From: Candidatus Latescibacterota bacterium
Lineage (GTDB): Bacteria; JAAXHH01; JABIQT01
DNA length: 7,137 bases
Direction of reading: 5' to 3'
Assembly: GCA_018667995.1 (NCBI GenBank)
Contig: JABIQT010000755.1
Location: 1 to 7,137 of the forward strand
Shown in pieces: positions 1-4,787 of this stretch. Below the pieces are notes generated by a model, which did no database searches, was not told the origin of the DNA, and saw nothing but the letters and a program-made list of their open reading frames with translations. The translations under genes were made by a program, and so were the position numbers. The first letter of the stretch is position 1. Each line of letters begins with the position of its first letter.

Positions 1-768
1 ACCAAGGGCAACGAAACCGCTAACCATGAAGACGGACACCACCACATACCGCACATAGGAGGGGTAAGGTGAGACCCTCCCCTCATCTGAACTCGATGGG
101 ACATCACTGGGCTCTATCGACGGTGCCGTATTTCCCTCGTGCATATTCGAATAATAGTATGCCATTAGCCCTACAAGAAGATTCACGCTAACACCGATAA
201 TTACAGTTGCCCATTCGCCGAATACTCCAATCAGAAAGAACCCACTCGCCAGTGTGCCCACTACCGCTCCAAGCGTATTTACACCGTATAACAGACTGAT
301 ATTCGTCCCGAAGCGCGACGCTTGACTCGATACAACAGCTCCCAAAACCGGAAGTGTGGCACCCATCGCAATAGTCGGTACCAAAAGGCAGACAAAGGCG
401 ATGGCAACCTGAATTACCGTTATTCCCACCGTGCTCCCCGAGCCCAAGGCCTGGTATACAAGCTCATAGACTGGAAACAGGTTGTTGAGAATTAGAGGAA
501 GTATCAACGCGAATATGCCTACTGCAATTTCCAGCTGGGCGTAGACTTTGAGCGGCTTGTCCTTCTTATCTATGAAGCGTCCAAATGCATATGCACCGAT
601 GGCAAGGCCGGCCATAAACGCGGCTAAGACGGTAGAGGTGGCGAACACCGTATTTCCAAGCAGACGAGACAGCATTCGGACCCAGACGATTTGGTAAATC
701 AGCCCACTGGCGCCCGAAAGGAAGAACATGGACAAGACGAGAATCATTCGCGACGAGAGAAACGACAT
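1..768 (-). CDS. Fused MFS/spermidine synthase-type membrane protein, N-terminal part (cut by window edge)
   Basis: The reading frame is open from an ATG at 768-766 to base 1 with no stop, giving 256 residues. AAGGA lies 7 bases upstream of the start (776-780). The protein is very hydrophobic: likely membrane segments are at about residues 9-30, 42-62, 77-97, 117-146, 160-183, 185-205 and 240-256, with a polar Ser/Pro/Glu-rich loop at about 207-238. Conserved-looking blocks are SGASGLIYQIVWVR (18-31), GLAIGAYAFGRF (54-65), PTIAMGATLPVLG (131-143) and YGVNTLGAVVGTL (161-173). From family knowledge these match the membrane half of fused MFS/spermidine-synthase proteins, whose C-terminal half is a cytoplasmic aminopropyltransferase-like fold. 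That half would lie outside the window, so whether it is present is unknown. The substrate cannot be inferred. The gene has its own promoter. Confidence in the family is high; function is open. Confidence 0.82.
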   Translation of the reverse strand, partial: MSFLSSRMILVLSMFFLSGASGLIYQIVWVRMLSRLLGNTVFATSTVLAAFMAGLAIGAYAFGRFIDKKDKPLKVYAQLEIAVGIFALILPLILNNLFPVYELVYQALGSGSTVGITVIQVAIAFVCLLVPTIAMGATLPVLGAVVSSQASRFGTNISLLYGVNTLGAVVGTLASGFFLIGVFGEWATVIIGVSVNLLVGLMAYYYSNMHEGNTAPSIEPSDVPSSSDEGRVSPYPSYVRYVVVSVFMVSGFVALG

Positions 769-828
769 TTAGCGATCCTTGAGATTACGAATTGGAGATA
801 AAGTTGGCGTAGAATAATTGACCCGCAC

Positions 829-857
829 AATATAGGCGGAGGACCTCCCGCAGTCAA
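829..857 (-). promoter_or_regulatory. Sigma70-type promoter of the membrane protein gene, with an inverted repeat in the spacer
   Basis: On the minus strand TTGACT (857-852) and TATATT (834-829) are separated by exactly 17 bases. Each hexamer differs from consensus at only one position. Transcription would begin near base 822, giving a leader of about 54 bases before the ATG at 768. The spacer contains the inverted repeat GGAGG-A-CCTCC (838-848 on the plus strand), placed where a bound repressor would occlude polymerase. The promoter is convincing by sequence; the operator role is inferred. Confidence 0.72.
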
Positions 858-868
858 GATAGGGCTTT

Positions 869-907
869 GTGATCTCGGGCGCTGGAACATGATCACCGTT
901 CGTGATC
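869..907. repeat. Three GTGATC/GATCAC hexamers at 11- and 22-base spacing upstream of a promoter
   Basis: GTGATC occurs at 869-874 and 902-907, and its reverse complement GATCAC at 891-896. Starts are 22 and 11 bases apart, that is, on the same face of the helix. The nearest copy is 12 bases upstream of the -35 box at 852-857. The last two copies form a perfect 6-base inverted repeat around CGTTC. The position suits an activator site, but no known regulator is recognised and chance is not excluded. Confidence 0.3.
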
Positions 908-967
908 TATCCCGGACCAAATTGGCCACCAGGCGCGCGTACTCTTACGGTGACCTGTACGCCCAAT

Positions 968-1020
968 AAAAAAAACTCAGTCAAGAATCAAGATCTGAAC
1001 CGGCTCTGTAAATCCTGAGT
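968..1020 (-). terminator. Possible terminator: weak hairpin followed by T8
   Basis: On the minus strand, ACTCAG (1020-1015) can pair with CTGAGT (980-975), and a run of eight T (975-968) begins at the last base of the stem. The loop is long (34 bases) and the stem short, so the hairpin alone is weak, but the uninterrupted T8 is notable. It overlaps the stop codon of the small ORF at 977-1210 and would end the transcript carrying the aminotransferase before the next promoter. Confidence 0.35.
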
Positions 1021-1210
1021 ATTCCAGACGGTCTTTCTGTAGTTTGCGATAGCTGTCCACATAAGATGAATGGGAGTTTTCCGGGCAGAGACAAGACCAC
1101 TCGAAGTATTGAGCTTGGGGGGGGCCAATCCCACCAAAGGAATTCGAGGTATTTCTAAGGTGGTATATAGGAGCTATAGATGGGGATGGTACACGCTTCA
1201 AATCAGTCAA
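977..1210 (-). CDS. Small hypothetical protein (77 aa), start overlapping the aminotransferase stop; possibly an eroded gene
   Basis: This ORF starts with TTG at 1210-1208, which shares bases with the TGA stop of the upstream aminotransferase (1209-1207) in the manner of translational coupling. No distinct Shine-Dalgarno site is seen. I do not recognise the family with confidence. The C-terminal part (SSYVDSYRKLQKDRLEYSGF, then TEPVQILILD) is vaguely reminiscent of the start of ParB-like nucleotide-binding domains, where a stretch such as 'G..EPI.V..' leads to a DG.HR motif. Here the frame ends in TGA right after ILILD, and the same frame beyond the stop reads VFFIGRTGHRKS. That could mean a pseudogene with a premature stop, or coincidence. 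The ORF contains a C8 tract (1124-1117 on this strand), a typical slippage site. A real small protein, a pseudogene or non-coding sequence all remain possible. Confidence 0.35.
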   Translation of the reverse strand: MTDLKRVPSPSIAPIYHLRNTSNSFGGIGPPQAQYFEWSCLCPENSHSSYVDSYRKLQKDRLEYSGFTEPVQILILD

Positions 1211-2409
1211 TGCGTATAGTATTGCAGGGTCTTTCGCAGAGAAAAAACAACGTCATAAACATCCTCGTCGGTCATCTGCGGTGACAGCGGCAAGGAGAGT
1301 GTGCGATCAGATATCCAGCGGGCATGGGGCAAGTCCTCCGGTTTGTACCGAAACTCATCGCGATAATACTTGTGAAGGTGCAGCGCCCTATAGTGAACAC
1401 CAGTCCCTATATTCTGACGGTGGAGAGCTTCTTGGATGGTGTCACGATCGGATTTGAGTCGATCGATATCTAGAATCACTGTATAAAGGTGGCGCGCATG
1501 AACCGTGCCTCTCTCTTCTTCTTCCGGCGTATCTAAAGGGAGATCTTTGAAAGCGTCGTCGTATTGCTCCCATATCTCACATCGCCGTTTCAGATTCGCC
1601 TCAACTCTTTCCAGTTGAGGAATTCCAAGAGCAGCCTGAATATCCATCATATTGTACTTGAAACCGGGTTCGAGGACTTCGTACTGCTTGAATCCTTCAT
1701 CTGAAAATCGCCGCCACGCATCTGCATCCAGCCCATGCAAGGCAAGGATTTTGATCCTGGCAGCCCTTTCCGGATCATCCGTACAGATCATACCTCCTTC
1801 ACCGGTCGTCACATTCTTAGTTACATAGAAGCTGAAAGCACCCATGTTTCCGAAAGTGCCTGCGTGCCGTCCCTGAAAACGAGTCTCCACTGCATGTGCA
1901 CAGTCCTCTATGACGAAGAGGTTATGGGCTTCGGCCAACCGCATGATAGCTTCCATAGCGCAGAATCTACCCGCAAAATGTACAGGTATCACGGCTCGGG
2001 TTCGCGTCGAAATACTAGCCTCCATATGCGCGACGTCCAGACACATGGTCCGCGGGTCCACATCCACCAGAACGGGCGTGGCTCCGGCATGGATTACCGC
2101 ATTGGCAGTGGCCGCGAATGTCATGGACGGCACAATGACTTCATCACCAGGCTTCAGGTCGAGAGCGACCATAGACAGATGAAGGCCCGACGAACCGGAA
2201 TGGACGGCAAGCGCGTGCGAAGATCCGATATATTCGCCAAACGCTCCCTCAAACTCGGCGACTCGGGGCCCTGTTCCTATCCAACCGGAACGCAAAGTGT
2301 CCACAACTGACTGGATATCTTTCTCGTGGATATCCGGTCGTCCAAAAACAAGGTAGCTTGCACGCACAGGTTGATCAATTGACCAACTCGGTGGCAACGA
2401 GGATTTCAT
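1207..2409 (-). CDS. DegT/DnrJ/EryC1/StrS (ArnB-like) PLP-dependent aminotransferase
   Basis: This complete 400-residue protein has the usual length for fold-type-I sugar aminotransferases that transfer an amino group, normally from glutamate, to a keto group of a nucleotide-linked sugar. It contains SGWIGTGPRVAEFE (41-54), HSGSSGLHLSMVAL (70-83) in the PLP-phosphate region, PGDEVIVPSMTFAATANAV (87-105), VIEDCAHAV (166-174; Asp169 would contact the PLP ring nitrogen) and FSFYVTKNVTTGEGGMI (192-208; Lys198 is the expected Schiff-base lysine). The EPGFKYNMMDIQAALG (247-262) and IGTGVHYRALHLHKYYR (334-350) blocks resemble ArnB, the UDP-4-keto-pentose aminotransferase, from family knowledge. I do not assign the exact substrate. 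The ATG at 2409 precedes the conserved core by about 20 residues. Its ribosome site is poor: AGGAA lies about 12 bases upstream. No nucleotide-sugar, glycosyltransferase or lipid A genes are visible nearby, so the pathway is undefined. The stop overlaps the start of the small ORF at 977-1210. Confidence 0.93.
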   Translation of the reverse strand: MKSSLPPSWSIDQPVRASYLVFGRPDIHEKDIQSVVDTLRSGWIGTGPRVAEFEGAFGEYIGSSHALAVHSGSSGLHLSMVALDLKPGDEVIVPSMTFAATANAVIHAGATPVLVDVDPRTMCLDVAHMEASISTRTRAVIPVHFAGRFCAMEAIMRLAEAHNLFVIEDCAHAVETRFQGRHAGTFGNMGAFSFYVTKNVTTGEGGMICTDDPERAARIKILALHGLDADAWRRFSDEGFKQYEVLEPGFKYNMMDIQAALGIPQLERVEANLKRRCEIWEQYDDAFKDLPLDTPEEEERGTVHARHLYTVILDIDRLKSDRDTIQEALHRQNIGTGVHYRALHLHKYYRDEFRYKPEDLPHARWISDRTLSLPLSPQMTDEDVYDVVFSLRKTLQYYTH

Positions 2410-2425
2410 CGGGGCCTATTATTCC

Positions 2426-2455
2426 TGTATAGAACTATCAATGTATCACCTACAA
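2426..2455 (-). promoter_or_regulatory. Weak candidate promoter for the aminotransferase gene
   Basis: On the minus strand TTGTAG (2455-2450) and TATACA (2431-2426) are 18 bases apart. Transcription would start around 2418, leaving a very short leader before the ATG at 2409. The -35 box is poor. It is the best-spaced pair I found in the gap, but chance is a real possibility. Confidence 0.28.
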
Positions 2456-2613
2456 CCTGTTCGCCCTGAGCCCTGGTTAAGACTATGAAACCGAATTCGG
2501 ATACCTCATATTAATCGATCAGACGCGGCACACCCAAACCTCAGTGGAACCTCTATGTGAATTCGATCCTACCAGAAGTTCCGCACACTACATCCGAATT
2601 AAATCGCAAGTAG

Positions 2614-2661
2614 AAACCGGTAACACCCATTATGAGACGACAATGGTCCCGGTATCGGTTT
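2614..2661. repeat. Imperfect inverted repeat in the gap upstream of the aminotransferase
   Basis: AAACCG (2614-2619) pairs with CGGTTT (2656-2661), and inside it CCATT (2627-2631) pairs with AATGG (2642-2646). The segments between these arms are unequal and mismatched. It could be a protein-binding site or a structured RNA element, but no T-run follows on either strand and no known element is recognised. Confidence 0.25.
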
Positions 2662-2763
2662 AGAGTGCAGTGAATCGAGGAATGAGCATGCAAACATAAA
2701 TGCGAGGGGAATCTATGGTAACAAGAGAGGGCGAGGGAATCTTTGAACTCGGAGAAACTGAAG

Positions 2764-2804
2764 ATTCCACCCGGGTGCCGCTAATCGGCTATCCCGGATG
2801 GAAT
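2764..2804 (-). terminator. Strong hairpin just downstream of the HU stop codon, probable terminator or 3' stabiliser
   Basis: Twelve-base arms, 2764-2775 and 2793-2804, pair with only one non-Watson-Crick position (a U-G wobble in the minus-strand RNA). Inside them GCCG (2777-2780) pairs with CGGC (2786-2789) around a 5-base loop. The structure begins 6 bases after the HU stop (2813-2811), the expected place for a terminator or a 3' end protected from nucleases. After the stem the minus strand reads CTTCAGTTTC, so there is no proper U-tract. Termination may be inefficient or Rho-aided. Confidence 0.6.
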
Positions 2805-2810
2805 TTCGTC

Positions 2811-3080
2811 CTACAATGCGTCTTTGAGAGCTTTGCCTGCCGTGAACTTGGCGACGTTTTTCGCCTTGATCTTGAGAGGCTTGCCCGTAGCGGGATTGCG
2901 ACCCGTACGTGCGGCGCGTTTGGAAACGCTGAATGTGCCAAAACCGATCAATGTTACGGATTCGCCACCGCTCAGGGAATCTTTGATGCCGTCAAGCGCT
3001 GAAGAAACGGCGGCGTCTGCCTGGGCTTTTGAGATGCCTGCAGCGTCAGCAACATGAGCAGCCAAATCTGCGCGATTCAT
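2811..3080 (-). CDS. HU family DNA-binding protein
   Basis: This complete 89-residue protein is almost exactly the usual HU length (about 90). HU is a small dimeric nucleoid protein that bends and compacts DNA without strict sequence preference. The N-terminal helices (residues 1-38) hold the dimer, and the hallmark GFGTFSVSKRAARTGRNPATG spans residues 46-66. The RNP at 61-63 lies at the tip of the beta arm, where the proline normally intercalates into the minor groove. Basic residues follow (KPLKIKAKNVAKF, 67-79), and AGKALKDAL ends the protein. A perfect AGGAGGT lies 5 bases before the ATG, confirming the start. I call it HU rather than IHF because of the hallmark sequence and end point. 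Whether it is the main nucleoid HU or a paralogue cannot be judged from this window. It is transcribed alone, with a hairpin just past its stop. Confidence 0.95.
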   Translation of the reverse strand: MNRADLAAHVADAAGISKAQADAAVSSALDGIKDSLSGGESVTLIGFGTFSVSKRAARTGRNPATGKPLKIKAKNVAKFTAGKALKDAL

Positions 3081-3085
3081 GTGCT

Positions 3086-3092
3086 ACCTCCT
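3086..3092 (-). promoter_or_regulatory. Strong ribosome binding site of HU
   Basis: AGGAGGT on the minus strand lies 5 bases before the ATG at 3080-3078. This full anti-16S match fixes the start and predicts efficient translation, as expected for an abundant nucleoid protein. Confidence 0.9.
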
Positions 3093-3112
3093 ATAAAGAT
3101 GAATGACTCTAG

Positions 3113-3132
3113 AAAAACACACCAGAATGGTG
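3113..3132 (-). terminator. Small hairpin plus T-run in the HU leader, possible attenuator
   Basis: In the minus-strand leader, CACCA (3132-3128) and TGGTG (3124-3120) form a 5-base perfect stem with a 3-base loop. TG and then five T (3117-3113) follow. It lies between the proposed HU promoter and its ribosome binding site, so it could cut off some transcripts. On the plus strand the same hairpin is followed by CTGTTTTA, so it could act in either direction. The stem is short, so this is tentative. Confidence 0.3.
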
Positions 3133-3174
3133 CTGTTTTATCCCGTCGCGACAGGCTATCGAAGCGCGGGCGTT

Positions 3175-3203
3175 TTGAGGGTTGGAACGGCGTCAAGTAT
3201 AAT
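3175..3203 (+). promoter_or_regulatory. Rightward promoter candidate in the divergent region
   Basis: TTGAGG (3175-3180) and a perfect TATAAT (3198-3203) are separated by 17 bases. Transcription would start near 3210, about 290 bases upstream of the ATP-grasp start, giving a long leader or an independent short RNA. The -10 overlaps the leftward HU promoter, so the two would compete for polymerase. Confidence 0.5.
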
Positions 3204-3224
3204 GACTACGGGCCTGTAGCGCAA
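3196..3224 (-). promoter_or_regulatory. Candidate HU promoter, overlapping a rightward promoter
   Basis: On the minus strand TTGCGC (3224-3219) and TATACT (3201-3196) are 17 bases apart. Transcription would start near 3189, giving a leader of about 110 bases. The -10 differs from consensus at one position; the -35 is moderate. The -10 shares bases with the opposite-strand TATAAT at 3198-3203. Confidence 0.48.
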
Positions 3225-3384
3225 GTTATTTATTGTAGATAAGCCCCTCAGAGGACAGACACACGCTACAATGTATTTCAAAAACGACCATCCCGTGTTA
3301 GCTAAACGTTTGTATATATTCAATAATAACAACAAGATACCGAAGCTTCCACAATATGTAGCGTCTGTAGTAGCTGGGCCTACA
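3215..3384. repeat. Cluster of TGTAG/CTACA motifs, three extended to TGTAGCG
   Basis: TGTAGCG occurs at 3215-3221 and 3357-3363, and its reverse complement CGCTACA at 3264-3270. Shorter TGTAG copies lie at 3234-3238 and 3366-3370, and CTACA at 3380-3384. Six copies of a 5-base word in about 170 bases is well above the roughly 0.3 expected for random sequence counting both strands. They lie between the divergent promoters and the ATP-grasp promoter, as operator sites would. No known regulator is recognised. Confidence 0.35.
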
Positions 3385-3410
3385 AAATATTGTATAATCT
3401 GCGCCAAAAT

Positions 3411-3426
3411 GCCCTTCTCAAAGGGC
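3411..3426. repeat. Perfect 6-base hairpin abutting the -35 box of the ATP-grasp promoter
   Basis: GCCCTT (3411-3416) and AAGGGC (3421-3426) form a perfect stem with a 4-base loop, ending one base before the TTGACC -35 box at 3427. On the minus strand the hairpin is followed by ATTTT, so it could stop leftward transcription. On the plus strand there is no T-run. It could also be an operator. Confidence 0.35.
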
Positions 3427-3455
3427 TTGACCGGGAAATGTGGCCACCGTATACT
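3427..3455 (+). promoter_or_regulatory. Promoter of the ATP-grasp/M32 operon
   Basis: TTGACC (3427-3432) and TATACT (3450-3455) are separated by exactly 17 bases, and each differs from consensus at one position. Transcription would start around 3462, leaving a leader of about 40 bases before the ATG at 3502. This is the best promoter for the ATP-grasp and carboxypeptidase genes. Confidence 0.72.
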
Positions 3456-3501
3456 CACTTCTTGAAAAGCAATTACCTTACCCAAAATGATCGAATAATC
3501 G

Positions 3502-4776
3502 ATGAATATCCATAACAAGCCATCTGGCAGGCTGATCATTCTTATGCCGGAAAGTACCTATCGGGCCGAACCGTTCATAGAAGCGGCAAAACTACTGGGT
3601 CTTGAAGTAGTAATAGCATCTGACCGCTGTCATGCGCTCGCCGATTTCTGGCGCGTGCCACTGGCATTGTCTTTCCAGGACCCCGCCAGGGCAGTCGCAG
3701 AAATCGTGACTTATGTCCGGGAACACCAGGTTGATGCCATAATCCCAGTCGATGACCGGACTACGGAACTGGCCGCTTCGGCCTGCCAGATCCTGTCCTT
3801 GCCGCATAATACCCCCGAAGCCGCCCAGGCCGCGAACAACAAACGGATCATGAGGGAACTGCTCCTGAAGTCAGAGGTGCCGAGCCCGGCCTTCAAGGTA
3901 GTAGACGTTTCCGATGATCCCGCAGCTATTGCCCGCCTAACTACGTTCCCATGCGTCCTGAAGCCTCTTTTACTTTCAGGTAGTCGAGGGGTCATTCGGG
4001 CAGATACTGTGCCCCAGTTTCTGGAGGCCCACCACAGGATATCGGGCATTATCGATAAGACCAGGGCGGGGCGACCCGATGAACCTGATGCTGCGAGAAT
4101 CCTCATCGAACAGTACATACCAGGATGTGAAATTGCCCTGGAAGGCATACTCTCCAATGGATCTCTTCACGTACTGGCTGTTTTTGACAAGCCAGACCCG
4201 CTGGAGGGTCCATTCTTCGAGGAGACGATCTACGTCACGCCATCTCTGCTTCCAAAGGCCGTACTTCAGGATGTTGCGAACATCACAGAATCTGCGACAC
4301 AAGCCATGGGATTGCAGGTGGGACCGGTGCACGCCGAATTGCGGATCAACGAAGAAGGCGTCTGGTTGATCGAAGTAGCCGGGCGCTCCATTGGGGGGCT
4401 GTGCTCGCGGACACTACAGTTTGGGCTGGGCATGACGCTTGAAGAGCTCATATTACGGCAGGCATGCAACCTCGACCTGACGGATATTGAACGGCAGGAT
4501 CACGCAGCAGGAGTCATGATGTTGCCGGTACCCGGTGCCGGAATACTCAGGTCGGTAAGTGGGCAGAAGCGTGCCTCCTCCGTTGCCGGGATTGAAGACG
4601 TGGTAATAACGGCCCGTCACGGTGACACCCTGGTACCCCTACCCGAAGGATCCAGTTATCTCGGTTTTATCTTTGCTAGAGGCGACACGCCTCAATATGT
4701 CGATCGTGCGCTGCGTCTCGCATACCGGGAACTGAAATTTCATGTAGCTGAACAACTACCCGTATTAAGTAACTGA
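3502..4776 (+). CDS. ATP-grasp ligase, L-amino-acid-ligase/carnosine-synthase-like
   Basis: This complete 424-residue protein should use ATP to activate a carboxylate as an acyl phosphate and join it to an amine. The N-terminal pre-grasp domain (about 10-105) starts with strand RLIILM (10-15) and includes VDAIIPVDDRTTELAA (77-92). The ATP-grasp core has ANNK (111-114), CVLKPLLLSGSRGV (151-164; Lys154 as ATP contact, SGSRG as flexible loop), LIEQYIPGCEIALEG (201-215), GPVHAELRI (274-282) and LIEVAGRSIGG (289-299). Glu279 and Glu291 are the likely magnesium ligands. The asparagine usual in the ExNxR motif is Ala293, as in some dipeptide-ligase-like members. A C-terminal domain (about 335-424) resembles the extra domain of L-amino-acid ligases. 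The start keeps the first strand intact, although no clear Shine-Dalgarno site is present. The gene is cotranscribed with an M32 carboxypeptidase. The exact substrates are unknown; dipeptide or amino-acid conjugate synthesis is an inference. Confidence 0.85.
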   Translation: MNIHNKPSGRLIILMPESTYRAEPFIEAAKLLGLEVVIASDRCHALADFWRVPLALSFQDPARAVAEIVTYVREHQVDAIIPVDDRTTELAASACQILSLPHNTPEAAQAANNKRIMRELLLKSEVPSPAFKVVDVSDDPAAIARLTTFPCVLKPLLLSGSRGVIRADTVPQFLEAHHRISGIIDKTRAGRPDEPDAARILIEQYIPGCEIALEGILSNGSLHVLAVFDKPDPLEGPFFEETIYVTPSLLPKAVLQDVANITESATQAMGLQVGPVHAELRINEEGVWLIEVAGRSIGGLCSRTLQFGLGMTLEELILRQACNLDLTDIERQDHAAGVMMLPVPGAGILRSVSGQKRASSVAGIEDVVITARHGDTLVPLPEGSSYLGFIFARGDTPQYVDRALRLAYRELKFHVAEQLPVLSN

Positions 4777-4781
4777 AGGAG
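4776..4781 (+). promoter_or_regulatory. Ribosome binding site of the carboxypeptidase, overlapping the upstream stop
   Basis: AAGGAG begins at the last base of the ATP-grasp TGA stop and ends 6 bases before the ATG at 4788. It fixes the start and suggests translation of the second gene by ribosomes finishing the first. Confidence 0.85.
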
Positions 4782-4787
4782 AAAAAC

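Larger units (their letters stand above)
2410..2763. other. Intergenic region with no recognisable gene between HU and the aminotransferase
   Basis: No frame on either strand gives a convincing protein here. The region holds the weak promoter candidate at 2426-2455, a 10-base perfect palindrome CCGAATTCGG at 2491-2500, an imperfect inverted repeat at 2614-2661, and a 13-base string, AGGGAATCTTTGA at 2734-2746, that also occurs inside the HU gene at 2974-2986. The minus-strand reading around 2746 matches a few codons of HU (KDSL), which could be a tiny duplicated remnant or chance. Confidence 0.5.

Noticed and set aside
1735-2310. 191-residue plus-strand open frame
   Set aside because: It lies wholly opposite the aminotransferase coding sequence, shows no family features and is rich in residues typical of antisense shadows.
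2700-3002. 100-residue plus-strand open frame over the HU gene
   Set aside because: It is mostly antisense to HU and includes the HU 3' hairpin; no family features.
3204-3250. Possible tRNA-like start (GGGCCTGTAGC...) downstream of the rightward promoter
   Set aside because: The following bases do not form a D-arm, anticodon arm or T-arm with GTTC-type loop, and no acceptor stem partner is found at the right distance.
3271-3465. 64-residue plus-strand open frame containing a CIIC and a C-H pattern that hint at a zinc-binding protein
   Set aside because: It lacks a ribosome site, has low-complexity composition (an NNNN run) and overlaps the TTGACC/TATACT promoter. There are too few cysteines for a convincing zinc finger.
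3156-3539. 127-residue minus-strand open frame across the HU-ATP-grasp control region
   Set aside because: It runs through three promoter candidates and into the ATP-grasp start, and resembles no family. The motif clustering argues for a regulatory role instead.
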